64,000 bases of DNA from Tetradesmus obliquus. Lineage: Eukaryota > Chlorophyta > Chlorophyceae > Sphaeropleales > Scenedesmaceae. The stretch is from positions 744,001-808,000 of the forward strand of contig CP126204.1 in NCBI GenBank assembly GCA_030272155.1. Direction: 5' to 3'. The notes under the pieces are model-generated. The model worked only from the letters and a program-made list of their open reading frames with translations, searched no databases and was not told the DNA's origin. The translations under genes and the position numbers were made by a program. Position 1 is the stretch's first letter. Every line of letters begins with the position of its first letter. Positions 22,927 through 37,535 of this stretch are shown here, piece after piece.

Positions 22927-23624
22927 TCACTCCAAGATCTCCTCCTGCGCGATGTGGCTGCGCTGGTTGTCGTCCTTGGTGATGCGCCACAGCCACTCCG
23001 CATGCGTCCGCGTGCCGATCAGGTGCGCAAAGTGCTCATCGTGCGTGATGACCAGCAGCTGGAAGTTGTCCTGGCCGCTGCGTGAAGCCATCAGGGCGCG
23101 CAGAGAGTCGGCAAGGCTCGCGCTGTTCTCTGCAGAACGAATGTGAAATAGACAGCAGTGCAGCAGCAGCAGCGCCTGGGTGTCAGAAAATGCTGATTAT
23201 CCAGTCAGCAAGTGATTTGGACGGTCATGTGATGGCCTTCAATGTTTGAAAAATGATCAGGTGCGAAAAGTGCTTGTCGTGCGTGATGACCAGCAGCTGG
23301 AAGTTGTCCTGGCCGCTGCGGGAGGCCATAAGGGCCCGCAAAGAATCTGCCAGGCTCGCGCTGGTCTCTGCAGAAATGACAGGGGGCAATGCAGGTGGTG
23401 CAGCAGCAGCAGCAGTAGCAGCAGCAGCGCGTATGGTTGTGAATTTCAACAATACACAGTAAACAGAGGTGAAAGGCAAACACACGCCGTTGCCGACATG
23501 TGTTTGGCTTGTGTGATGACAAGCAGCTGGAAGTTGTCCTGGCCGCTGCAACATGCCATCAGTGCGCGCAGCGAGTCTGCTAGGCTTGCGCTGTTCTCTG
23601 TGTATTCAGATGTGCGCAGGCAAC

Positions 23625-23665
<41 letters not shown>

Positions 23666-26600
23666 GGGGCATCTACTCCATCCAGCTCACATTCGTAATG
23701 GGCTATGGCATTTGGCCACAGTACAAACCAACCATAGGAAAAGGTTGGGCTGAAAAACATGTGCCATTGCAATGCAGAAACGTTGCTGGCAGAGGTGGCC
23801 TGGCGCCTACTGCAGTGCAGCGCACTAGGCCCAAACTTGGAAATTGCTACTGCATCCAGCTCACATTTGTAATGGGCTACGGCATTTGGCCACCGTACAA
23901 ACCAAACATAAGAACAGGCTGGATTGAAAGACATTTGCCATTGCAATGCAGAAACTCTGCTGGCACAGGTGGCCTGGCGCCTACTGCAGTGCAGCGCACT
24001 AGGCCCAAACTTGGAAATTGCTACTGCATCCAGCTCACATTCGTAATGGGCTACGGCATTTGGCCACAGTACAAACCAACCATAAGAACAGGCTGGATTG
24101 AAAGACATTTGCCATTGCAATGCAGAAACTCTGCTGGCAGAGGTGGCCTGGCGCCTACTGCAGTGCAGCGCACTAGGCTTGAACCATAAAAACTGCTACT
24201 CCATCCAGCTCACATTCTTAACGGGCTATGGCATTTGGCAACAGTATAAACTGACCTTTAAAAAAGGTGAGATTGAAAGACATTTGCCATTGCAATGCAG
24301 AAACTCTGCTGGCAGAGGTGACCTGGCGCCTACTGCAGTGCAGCCCACTACGGCAAAACGAGAAACTGCTACTCCATCCAGCTCACATTCTTCATGGGCT
24401 AGGGCATTTGGCAACAGTACAAACCAACCATAAGAAAAGGTTGGATTGAAAAACATGTGCCATGGCGATGCAGAAACTCTGCTGGCACAGGTGACCTGGC
24501 GCCTACTGCAGTGCAGCGCACTAGGCCCAAACTTGGAAATTGCTACTGCATCCAGCTCACATTCGTAATGGGCTACGGCATTTGGCCACAGTACAAACCA
24601 ACCATAAGAACAGGCTGGATTGAAAGGCATTTGCCATTGCAATGCAGAAATTCTGCTGGCACAGGTGGCCTGGCGCCTACTGCAGTGCAGCGCACTAGGC
24701 TTGAACCATAAAACTGCCACTCCATCCAGCTCGCATTCTTAATGGTCTGTGGCATTTGGCCACAGTACACACCATCCATAAGAAATGGCTGGATTGAAAA
24801 ACATTCGCCATTGCAATGCAAAAATTGTGCTGGCAGAGGTGACCTGGCGCCTACTGCAGTGCAACGCACTAGGCTCGAACCACAAAGATTGAAAATCATG
24901 TGCCACTGCAATGCAGAAACTCTGCCAGCAGGGGGTGGCCTGGAGCCTACCACACTGAAGCACTTGTGCTGCTGCGCATGCAGTTCGAGCTGGGCAGCAG
25001 CCTCAAAGCTGCTCACCACCACACAGTGCCATCACCCATTGACCACCAGCTGCACTCAAGCTCTTACAAATAGTTTGAAAATAACATGCTGTGACTATGC
25101 TGAGAGTTCTGGAGAATGCGCATTGATAGCCGCAGCGATTCAGGCAGACACGTGCGCTGCTGCGCATGCAGTGCGAGTAGCAACCTCAAAAGCTGCTCAC
25201 CACCACACAGTGCCATCACTCATTGCCCCGCTGCACGCAAGCTCTTACCATTAGCTTGAAAACAACATGCAGTGACTATGCTGGGAGTTCTGGAGAATGC
25301 GTATTGATAGCTGCAGCGATTTCCAGGCAAAAACGTGTCCTGCTGCGCATGCAGTGCAAGTAGCAACCTCAAAAGCTGCTCACCACCACACAGTGCCATG
25401 AACCACTGCCCCGCCGAACACAAGCTCTTACAAAAAGCTTGAAACAACATGCAGTGACTATGCTGGGAGTTCTGGAGAATGCGTATTGATAGCCGCAGCG
25501 ATTCCCAGGCAGACGCGTGCGCTGCTGCGCATGCCGTGCGACCTGGGCAGCAGCCTCAAAAACTGCTCACCACCACACAGTGCAATCACCCACTGCCCAG
25601 CTTCAGACAAGCTCTTACACATAGCTTGAAAGTAACATACAGTGACTGTGCGCAGGGTTCTAGAGAATGCGTATGGATAGCCGCAGCAGACACGTGTGCT
25701 GCTGCGCATGCAGTGCGAGCTGGGCAGCAGCCTCAAAGCTGCTCACCACCACGCAGTGCCATTACCCACTGCCCAGCTGCACACAAGCTCTTACAAATAG
25801 CTTGCAAATAACATGCAGTGACTATGCTGGGAGTTCTGGAGAATGCGTATTGATAGCCGCAGCGACTTTCAGGCAGACATGTGCGCTGCTGCGCATGCAG
25901 TGCGAGTGACGACCTCAAAAGCTGCTCACCACCATGCAGTGCCATCACCCACTGCCCAGCTGCACACAAGCTCTTACAAATAGCTTGAAAGTAACATGCA
26001 GTGAGTTTGCTGGGAGTTCTGGAGAATACGTATAGATAGCCGCAGCGATTTTCAGGCAGACACATGTGCTGCTGCGCATGCAGTGCGAGCTGGGCAGCAG
26101 CCTCAAAGCTGCTCACCACCACGCAGTGCCATTACCCACTGCCCAGCTGCACACAAGCTCTTACAAATAGCTTACAAATAACATGCAGTGACTATGCTGG
26201 GAGTTCTGGAGAATGCGTATTGATAGCCGCAGCGACTTTCAGGCAGACATGTGCGCTGCTGCGCATGCAGTGCGAGTGACGACCTCAAAAGCTGGTCACC
26301 ACCACACAGTGCCATCACCCACTGCTCAGCTGCACACAAGCTCTTACAAATAGCTTGCAAATAACATGCAGTGACTGTGCTCAGGGTTCTAGAGAATGTG
26401 TGTTGATAGCCGCAGCGATTTCCAGGCAGAAACGTGTCCTGCTGCGCATGCAGTGCAAGTAGCAACCTCAAAAGCTGCTCACCACCACACAGTGCCATCA
26501 CCCACTGCCCAGCTGCACACAAGCTCTTACAAATAGCTTGAAAGTAACATGCAGTGAGTATGCTGGGAGTTCTGGAGAATACGTATAGATAGCCGCAGCG

Positions 26601-29600
26601 ATTTTCAGGTAGACACATGTGCTGCTGCGCATGCAGTGCGAGCTGGGCAGCAGCCTCAAAGCTGCTCACCACCACGCAGTGCCATTACCCACTGCCCAGC
26701 TGCACACAAGCTCTTACAAATAGCTTGCAAATAACATGCAGTGACTATGCTGGGAGTTCTGGAGAATGCGTATTGATAGCCGCAGCGACTTTCAGGCAGA
26801 CATGTGCGCTGCTGCGCATGCAGTGCAAGTGACGACCTCAAAAGCTGGTCACCACCACACAGTGCCATCACCCACTGCTCAGCTGCACACAAGCTCTTAC
26901 AAATAGCTTGACAGTAACATACAGTGACTGTGCTCAGGGTTCTAGAGAATGCGTATTGATAGCCGCAGCGATTTCCAGGCAGAAACGTGTCCTGCTGCGC
27001 ATGCAGTGCAAGTAGCAACCTCAAAAGCTGCTCACCACCACACAGTGCCATCAACCACTGCCCAGCTGCACACAAGCTCTTTCAAATAGCTTGAAATAAC
27101 ATGCAGTAACTATGCTGGGAGTTCTGGAGAATGCGTATTGACAGCCGCAGCGATTTTCAGGCAGACGCGTGCGCTGCTGCGCATGTAGTGCGAGCTAGGC
27201 AGCAGCCTCAAAGCTGCGCACCACAACACAGTGCCATCACCCACTGCCCAGCTTCACTCAAGCTCTTACACATAGCTTGAAAGTAACATACAGTGACTGT
27301 GCTCAGGGTTCTAGAGAATGCGTATTGATAGCCGCAGCAATTTTCAGGCAGACGCATGCGCTGCTGCGCATGCAGTGCGAGCTAGGCTGCAGCCTAAAAG
27401 CTGCTCGCCACCACACAGTACCATCACCCACTGCCCAGCTTCAGACAAGCTCTTATAATTAGCTTGAAAATAACATGCAGTGACTATGCTGAGAGTTCTG
27501 GAGAATGCGTATTGATAGCTGCAGCGATTTCCAGGCAAAAACGTGTCCTGCTGCGCATGCAGTGCAAGTAGCAACCTCAAAAGCTGCTCACCACCACACA
27601 GTGCCATGAACCACTGCCCAGCTTCAGACAAGCTCTTACAATTAGCTTAAATATAACATGCAGTGACTATGCTGAGAGTTCTGGAGAATGCGTAGTGATA
27701 GCTGCAGCGATTTCCAGGCAACAACGTGTCCTGCTGCGCATGCAGTGCAAGTAGCAACCTCAAAAGCTGCTCACCACCACACAGTGCCATCACCCACTGC
27801 CCAGCTTCAGACAAGCTCTTACAAATAGCTTGAAATTAACATGCAGTGACTATGCTGAGAGTTCTGGAGAATGCGTATTGATAGCCGCAGCGATTTTCTG
27901 GCAGACACGTGCGCTGCTGCGCATGTAGTGCGAGTCGCAATCTCAAAAGCTGCTCACCACCACACAGTGCCATCACTCATTGCCCCGCTGCACGCAAGCT
28001 CTTACCATTAGCTTGAAAACAACATGCAGTGACTATGCTGGGAGTTCTGGAGAATGCGTATTGATAGCTGCAGCGATTTCCCGGCAAAAACGTGTCCTGC
28101 TGCGCATGCAGTGCAAGTAGCAACCTCAAAAGCTGCTCACCACCACACAGTGCCATGAACCACTGCCCAGCTTCAGACAAGCTCTTACAATTAGCTTAAA
28201 TATAACATGCAGTGACTATGCTGGGAGTTCTGGAGAATGCGTATTGATAGCTGCAGCGATTTCCAGGCAAAAACGTGTCCTGCTGCGCATGCAGTGCAAG
28301 TAGCAACCTCAAAAGCTGCTCACCACCACACAGTGCCATCACCCACTGCCCAGCTTCAGACAAGCTCTTACATATAGCTTGAAATTAACATGCAGTGACT
28401 ATGCTGAGAGTTCTGGAGAATGCGTATTGATAGCCGCAGCGATTTTCTGGCAGACACGTGCGCTGCTGCGCATGTAGTGCGAGTAGCAATCTCAAAAGCT
28501 GCTCACCACCACACAGTGCCATCACTCATTGCCCCGCTGCACGCAAGCTCTTACCATTAGCTTGAAAACAACATGCAGTGACTATGCTGGGAGTTCTGGA
28601 GAATGCGTATTGATAGCCGCAGCGATTTTCAGGCAGACGCGTGCGCTGCTGCGCATGCAGTGCGAGCTAGGCAGCAGCCTCAAAGCTGCGCACCACAACA
28701 CAGTGCCATCACCCACTGCGCAGCTTCACTCAAGCTCTTACACATAGCTTGAAAGTAACATACAGTGACTGTGCCCAGGGTTCTAGAGAATGCATATTTC
28801 AGCCGCAGCGAGTTTCAGGCAGACGCATGCGCTGCTGCGCATGCAGTGCGAGCTAGGCTGCAGTCAAAAAGCTGCTCACCACCACACAGTGCCATCACCC
28901 ACTGCCCAGCTTCAGACAAGCTCTTACAGATAGCTTGAAAGTAACATGCAGTGAATATGCTGGGAGTTCTGGAGAATGCGTATTGATAGCCGCAGCGATT
29001 TCCAGGCAGACGCGTGCGCTGCTGCGCATGCAGTGCGAGCTAGGCAGCAGCCTCAAAGCTGCGCACCACAACACAGTGCCATCACCCACTGCCCAGCTTC
29101 ACTCAAGCTCTTACACATAGCTTGAAAGTAACATACAGTGACTGTGCTCAGGGTTCTAGAGAATGCGTATTGATAGCCGCAGCAATTTTCAGGCAGACGC
29201 TTGCGCTGCTGCGCATGCAGTGGGAGTAGCAACCTCAAAAGCTGCTCACCACCACAAGTGCCGTCACCCACTGCCCAGCTGCACACAGCTGTTATAAACA
29301 GCTTGAACGTAACATGCAGTGACTATGCTGGGATTTCTGGACAATGCGTATTGACAGCCGCGCACTAGGCCAAAACCATACAACTGCTAATCCGTCCAGC
29401 TCACACTGGGTTAATGGGCACCAGCATTTGGCCACAACACAAACCAACCATAAGAAAAGCTTGGAATAGAAGAGAATTGCCATTGCAATGCAGAAACGCT
29501 GGCTGAGGTGAGCTGGCGCCTACTGCAGTGCTTACCACAGTGAGCGCACTCGGCCAAAACCATAGAACTGCTACTTCAACCAGTTCACATCCCTGAAGGG

Positions 29601-32128
29601 CACATACATTTGGCCACAATACAAACAAACGATTTAAAATGGTTCGATCGCAGGTATGTACGATAACTGAAGTCTCACCTGCGTCCAGGTTTGTCGTGGG
29701 CTCGTCCGCAGTTCAGGCAGAAGGTCTCCGCCAGCGCCAGTCGGATGATGAGGCGAGCCGCACACGTTCGCAACAGACACAAGCAGCCTCTGCAACTGCA
29801 AACCATGCCCCACACTACAGCCCAACTCAATAGCCCAGCATGCACGCGCCACACCTCCAGCCCTTACCTGCGTCCAAATTCGTTGTAGGCTCGTCCAGTG
29901 CGAGGATGCCGCAGTTGTGGCAGAAGGTCTCCGCCAGAGCCAGGCGGATGATGAGGCAGGCCAGCACCTTCTGCCCGGCTGAGCAGCGCCCGCGCATGTC
30001 CAGCTCTACGCCACCATTCACCATGACCACCCTGCATACATGTGCATCAACTGAATTGTAAGACTCGGTGGGCTGACAACCACATGATAGGAAGGCCAGC
30101 ACCTTCTGCCCAGCTGAGAAGCGCCCGCGCATGTCCAGCTCGACGCCACCATTCATCATCACCACCTTAGCGCCACCCTAGCTACCCTATAGGGCAGGCC
30201 TGCGCAGCGCAATGCAGATGTGGCACTGATATGCTTGTGCACTGTATTGTAACGAGCAGAGCAGCGGCCGCAAATGCCCAGTGAGGCAGCCGCAGGACAG
30301 TCGCAGGACATGCCTCATTGGCAGCTGACGGAGCGACATTTGCCTTCTCACCTGTGGTTGTAGCAGCGCGCCGCGCCCTCGGTGTCCCCTTTAATTGGTA
30401 TGTAGTGTATGTCCTGGCCGCGACAAGCAGGGATAAGCATGCAGGCTCAAGCACAACGGGTACACGCAAAAGCGCCATACTAACGAGGCTTCACACCTGT
30501 AGTTGTATGAGCGCGCAGTGCCCTCTGCATCTGCTTTAATCTGGATGTAGTCGATGTCCTGGCCGCGGTACGTCTTCTGCCACATCTCCTTCACGATCTT
30601 GTTGATGTCTGCCATCTTGCCTGGCAGCAGCAGCAGCAGATGTAGAATTATACCAGGATCACCAGCCTACTTTACCAGACACGCCGATACGCCTGATCAA
30701 GCTGCTGGTGTCAGCGGTGCCAACATGTTTATGATGTCACATGATGCAGCAGAAGACATATTGTTGATTATTGGCGGGGCCCGTAGGTGCTACTTAAGCG
30801 GACGTTTCGAAATGTGGCATGTTGCTACTGTCGTTGTTTTCGCAGCGCAGCTTCGATTCGTAACATTATTGTTGCTTTTTAATAAAAATTAAATACATGA
30901 GGTCCCTGCCACATTGATACGCACCATCGTATGGCCTGAACGCATTGAATCACACTTGTGTGTTTCGTGCTGATTGAATGAAGTCGATATATCTTTCTCA
31001 AATTGTGGTCAACTTTACGCAACATTGCGTTCCGTGCGGTCAAAGCCCACTTAAAGCGACTGGAAAAAGCTAACTTCCTGTATACGCAACAGAACGCCCA
31101 ATGTATACCGAACCAAAGTTTCATGATATAACGTGTAGAACGTATTCCACAGGATGGCTAGGGGAAAAGCGCGTTGACACCAAAGTTCGAGACATGGGTC
31201 TGTTGGAACTCTCGCTGTTCGGCGTGCTGACTAGGCACTGGAAATGCTGCTTTACAGCTGCAATAACTTGAAACAGCTGTTGAACAGCAGCCACTGCTGC
31301 TTATGTGTACTATCATGTACCACCATTGCGTTCGGCACTGTATGTGCTGCCGTCGTGCTTCCTCATGAATCAAAATATATTTGATAAGCTATCAAGAGCT
31401 ATTAAACGCTAAGCGGTATCTTTATTTTAAGCAGTCATAATGTCGCGGGTGACACTGCACAGCTTGCCATACATGCGTGTCGAACACAGTGGTGGCGCTG
31501 CCGGTTTCGAATAAAAACAAATTGGCTATCATTTGGCGTGGCTGATTCGATATCGCTGCATTGATCATGTTTCGCTGGCCGCGGACTCAGCTAGCCACGT
31601 CAGCACAAGCTCTGTCATCTTGTGCAGCTCTAGGGGGGGGGGGGGGGGGGTAAGGTAGGGGGGAGACCAGGGTCGAAAGAGAGCTGGCTTTAACCCTTAA
31701 GCTAGGCATCCTCTTCTTCTGGTGGTGGCCGCATATGCCTTTGCTTGACACCAACTGTAACAAGCATTCTTATGCTTACACCCCCTAGCTTCACTACTGC
31801 TGCGCTTTATCAACTGCATCACAACTTGCAGTAGGGCCCCGCCGAGTGACAGCGTAGCCTATTATTGATATGTTGGATTAGACATTACTTCAACCGATTT
31901 AATTATTTTCATTATCAGCGCACCCGTGTGGAAGGCCAGCAGCGCGCGCTCCAGCGCCTTGTGGTACTTGTCCAGGTCGGCAGCAGCCATCTCAGTGGTC
32001 TTCAGCTACAGGCAGGGAGCATTGGCAGCAGCAGCAGCAGCAGCAGCACACATGAGGGTGTTTCAGCACCTTGTGGTACTTGTCCAGGTCGGCAGCAGCC
32101 ATCTCAGTGGTCTTCAGCTGCGGCAAAA

Positions 32129-32183
<55 letters not shown>

Positions 32184-32695
32184 CACGCGTTCATGTTACT
32201 TGTCCAGTTCGGCAGCAGCCATCTTGGTGGTCTCCAGCTGCGGCGGCAGCAGCAGCAACGTCTCAGACTGCTTCAGCACAGATTATTGCTCCGGCTGGCT
32301 CCTCTGTTGAGCTGCCAAGGCACCGCGCATGCAATGTGTCAGCTGTGCATGTCCTCCTGCTACACTAGCAGCTGCTTCAGTTACAGCACCAGGCGCTCCT
32401 CAATGAGCTGCCGGCGGCAGCTCGCACGCATCACAACATACCCAGGGTGACGTCTGACATTAAATGACATGTAACTATCCTGTAACTATCCTTTTTCAAA
32501 AACATCTACTAACAAAAGAATCTACTATCCTGTAACTATCCTAAAAATCTACTATCCTGCAACTATCCTCTCTCAAAAACATCTGGGGTCTCATATCGCG
32601 TGATATGTTTGGGCGTACCTCGATGAGCTGCTTGCGGTAGCGCGCGTGTATCTGCGCGTACTTTGGGTCAGCCAGGGAGCGCTTGGAGGCCTTCA

Positions 32696-32728
<33 letters not shown>

Positions 32729-35700
32729 GGCAGCAGCACAGGGGTACGAATTTCAGATCAGCAACAGTCAAGAAGCACAGTCAGTATCATGACGATTGTG
32801 ACACATAGGCACACATCACGAATGCCACAGACAAGCCACCGCATGTACACACTGCAACACACGCCCGCCAAGTCCGCACCTGCTCCAGCCTGCTGATAAT
32901 TAAGCACTGCATCCAACCGACGCGCTGGTGCGCCTTGCAGACTGCCTCTCCGACCTACAGATTTTACTCAAAAGATACAAATCTTATGAGATACGAAGTG
33001 ACACATCAGCTGCTGCCCCACCTGCTCCAGCACCACGCCCAGGCTGCCCTGCCTGGTGTCCCGGTGCCGCTGCGCTGCCTGACATCAACAGTTAAGTTCG
33101 CACATCTGAACAAAACAACATGTCATGACACACAAAGTAACACATGGGCTGCTGTCCCACCTGTTCCAGCACCACGCCCAGGCTGCCCTGCTTGGTGTCC
33201 CGCTGCCGCTGCGCCTCTTTTGCGGCCTCCTCTGCTGCTGCCCGGCCCGCCTGCAGCTCGTTTCGGTCGCCAACCTGCAGCAGCAAGCAGGCAGCAGCAG
33301 CAGCAGCAGCGGCAGCAGCAGCAGCGGCAGCAGCAGCAGCAGCAGCTAGCAGACATCAGGGCTGATCACAGTGAGGGGCTGATTTTGAAGCTTCAAGTGG
33401 CGACCAAACTAGGCAGCAGCAGTCAAGTAATCATCTTGACACCAGTACCTAGCCCCAACAGTCCGAAGCAAGCATACTGAACATGCAGCAACGATGCCTG
33501 TACTTAGATACTGCACGGGTGCTGCCGAATCTCCGAGACTTCATGCATCTTACACGTTGTGTTGCAACGCACACAGCTGCCAAACTGCAAAACAAAAATA
33601 AGTCAACGCCTCCCACCTGGCCTATCTGCTGAGTCAGCGTCCCAATCTGCTGCTGTAGCTGCTCTGCCTGCCGCTTGGTGGCTCTGTAGTCGATGACGGC
33701 CTCAATTGTCTTGACCAGGTTTTGATTTTCTGCCACCTTGGCTGCCGACTGGTCCAGCTCCTGCTGCAGCGACATAATTTCCTGCAGGGTACAGGTACAG
33801 GCACATATGAGCATGGTCAACAAAACATAGGCCAGCTGCAGTGACGCCACCTGCTGCAGGGCATCAGCAGCAGCAGCAGCAGCAGCGGCATCAGCAGCGG
33901 CAGAGCAACAATTTAGTTGAGAATGCTATGTTCTGTGTGACCCAGGTTTTGGTTTTCTGCCACCTTGGCTGCTGACTGGTCCAGCTCCTGCTGCAGCGAC
34001 ACAATCTCCTGCACAGCGGCACAGCAAAAAACAGTGTTCTCAGAACGTCAATCTGAGCAAGGTAATGAGCGGCAGCAGCTGAGCCTGACTGGTGCAGATC
34101 CTGCTGCAGCAGCACAACCTCCTGCAAGGTGCAAGCACCAACACAGAATCAAGTGGCACAGCAGGCACAGGGTGTATCATGGTTGTGCGAGTTGTGAGCG
34201 GTACGTTTAGCCACCTTGTCTGCTGACTGGTCCAGCTCCTGCTGCAGCGACACGATCTCCTGCAGGTAGAGGGGCGAGATAGCGGCGCAGTAAAACGCCT
34301 GAACAACATCTGTTGAAGTTCAGCAGCTGAGCCTGACTGGTCCAGCTCCTGTCGCGGCGACACTACCACCTGCAGGGGGCACAGGAACATACACAACAAC
34401 ACAGGTTCTGGTGAGTTGTTCTGGCTATGTTGACACTTTGATGAACAACATCAGCCTGACTGGTCCAGCTCCTGCTGCAGCGACACGATCTCCTGCAGGA
34501 ATGCAGGTAGCGGCACCGTACCAAACTTTCAGACGAGGTGCAGGTAAGTGCAAGCCAACAGCCAGAGCAGCACAGGTGCTGCTAAGCTGCCTACGCCACC
34601 AGACCACACCACAGCACGAGTGTCTGCATGATGAAGCACCCTGCAGCATTGTAAGCTGCACCTGAGCACCGCCATACTAGCAAGGCATTTATTCAGACAC
34701 ATGCACACACACACGTGGATGCACACGCACCCTGTTGCAGGCGTCTCGTTTGTCTTTCAGCTCCGCCAGCTGCTGCGTCAGCTGCGCCATCTGCGCCTCC
34801 TTCTGCTCAGCGCCGTAGCCCTCCACCAGGCGCTGCTTGGCGGCATAAGCTTCTTCTGCAGCAGACAACTCCCTGCAAGGTATGGACACAGGACATTGAA
34901 ATGGTTGCTGAGCAGTGATCATCCAGGCATTGCTTGGCAGTATGCGCCTCCTCGGCTGCAGACAGTCCTCTGCAATACAGAAAGCTTGAACCACAGCCCT
35001 AGATACACAAGCGTGTCACGGCTGTTACTTCACCTTGCCGTCTGTCATGCACCAGCCAGCACACCCGAGTATGCAGCCTAGCCCCTCCTGGTGCTGCAGG
35101 CCGCTGCTGTTTGCTGCGCAGATGCAGGAGAAGCTCCCTCGAGGCAACAGCTCCAGCTCAAACATTACAACCAAACAGCCCTCACTTGAGCTCGGCCTGC
35201 TTGGCGCGTTCAGCAGCCAGCTGCGTGGCGCGCATCACACCACACTGTCCGTAACAGTCCGACATTGAGCCCCGAATTGAAACCATTAATGAGCTTGAAC
35301 CTTGAGTTCTGCCTGCTTTGCTCCTTCTGCTGCCAGCTGTGTCGCCCGCATCGCGCCGCGCTGTCATTGACAGTCCAAGGTTAAAGCCCAATTCAAACCA
35401 TTATGCACCATTATTGAGCTTGAACCTTACTTGAGCTCTGCCAGCTTTGCTCCTTCTGCAGCCAGCTGCGTAGCCCGCATCGCGTCGCGCTGCGCCAGCA
35501 GGCCGTGCCGGGCTGGCACACACAGCATGCACTTCAAACAGCCTCAGACTTCAAATGAGATTGCAGCCGAACCAAAATGCTCACTTGAGCTCCGCCTGCT
35601 TGGCTCCCTCGGCTGCCAGCTGCGGGGCCCGCATCACACCACGCGGTCCATAACATTAAAACGTTGGCAACCCCACATCCAAACCCTTTTGAACATCAAA

Positions 35701-36304
35701 CTTACTTGAGTTCTGCCTGCTTGGCGCCTTCTGCGGCCAGCTGCGTGGCCCGCATCGCGTCGCGCTGCGCCAGCAGGCCGTCCCTGGCCTGCTGCGCGGG
35801 GCCCACACGCGCCTTTGCCGCCTCGATGTCACTCCGCAGCACGCCCATCTGCTCATCTGCCGCCTTGAGCTGCGTGCACAGAGAGCAGCAGCATTTTGGC
35901 ACACACAGACAGCAGTGAGAAGCAGCAGCGCTGAGTGCCTTGGTGCATGCAGTGTTCCCATCTGCTCATCTGCCGCCTTGAGCTGCGTGCACGAACAGAA
36001 CGCATTTTGGGACACTCAAGTGGCAGCAAGCAGCAGTGCTGTTGCAAGCTGTTGCGGGCACAAGCAGACCGTGTGCTGTGTGTTAGCGTGCGTGTAGGAG
36101 CACGTGTTGGGCATGTTGCAGCGCCTGCATCATTCCCTATCGTTTCCAGGCATAGAGTAAAGAAGAAGGCATTTTGTTCTTTAGCAGTTAATTGCCAGCG
36201 CACCTGGCTTTGTGTTTCCAAGCGCGCCCGGTTGGCCTGCTCCGCCTTGCGCAGCTCCTCACGCGCCGCCGCCAGCTGCTCACTCAGCCGCATGCGCTCA
36301 TCCT

Positions 36305-36364
<60 letters not shown>

Positions 36365-37490
36365 GCAGAGGTGCATGATCAACAACATGTGCAGCCGCCA
36401 GCTGCTCACTCAGCCGCATGCGCGCTCGTCCTGCAGCAGCAGCGCCCATAGAGACACACAGGTTGGCAAGCAGGAGAAGCTGCAGCATGCACACAGCTGC
36501 AATGCATGTGTGCTTCACGGACCAGCCATTTGCGGAGCATCTGAAAGGAATGTACGCCGGCAGCAGCATACCTGTCAGCACCATGATGCTGTAGTTACGA
36601 TTTGATGTGCTATTCTATGAAAATGATACAAAATGGCCCACGAAGTGTGCTGCTGCCTTGATGTGCAACACGTGCAGCCTGCATGTGCACCTTGACCCCG
36701 CCCTGGCGCCTGTTGAGATCCTCGCAGACTCCGCCAACGCATTAAAACACGCAGCAAAGACAGAGACAGGGCTGCTGCATGGCATGCGACACCCTCTGCC
36801 CGCGCACCTTGATCCTGCCCTGGCGCCTGTTGAGGTCCTCGCGGGCTGCATCAGCCGCGCGCTGCTGCCGCTCCAGCTCAGCCAACTCAGCATCCAACTC
36901 CTCAACCTGCGGCAGCAGCAGCAGCAACAGCAGCAGCACAAACCCAGTATGGTGCGAAAGACTGTACCTTAACCTCAACGCAACCTGCATGCTGCCAGCA
37001 CAGCGTACAGCCCCGCCAGCTCAGCATCCATCTGCTGTACATGCAGCAGCACGCCAGGCAGGTGGGAGCAAGTAACTGGCTGATGTTGTCAGCACACTCA
37101 TCACAAGCACGCTGTCACCAGAACGCTGCCACCAGCACACGCTTGCTGCAAGCACGCTGGTGTCATGGCTGCAGCCGCACCTGCCGCAGCTGCTGTGCGC
37201 CGCTGGCTTGTGCTGCGCGCTCTGCTGCCGCGTCTGCCTGCTGCTTGAGATCATCCACCTCAGCCGCCTGCTTGGCGATAGACCAGCCTGCATCAAATCA
37301 ATCAGATAACATCACAGCGCTGGTGTCAGAGGTTGTTGGCCCTGGAATGTGGTTGTGTTGTTAAAGAAGCAGAGGCTGATGTTGAGCCCAGTCTGCCGTT
37401 ATGATGTCCTTGTCACAGCCCGTGACAGGCACGGTTGTTAGCACGATGGGCAGGCACGCTTGCTGTCCGTCGTTACCAATTCATTGTGGT

Positions 37491-37535
<45 letters not shown>

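Noticed and set aside
25667..26832. Recurring 70-residue plus-strand frames starting [14 protein letters not shown]
   Set aside because: Identical frames recur only because satellite units recur. They overlap equally long frames on the other strand.
24961..29355. CRISPR-like array (many regularly spaced repeats)
   Set aside because: Units of about 183 bases have no short conserved repeat alternating with unique spacers, and the host is a eukaryote.
31633..31650. G18 run as a telomere or G-rich regulatory element
   Set aside because: It is a plain homopolymer without repeat structure. It may reflect assembly error, so no function is claimed.
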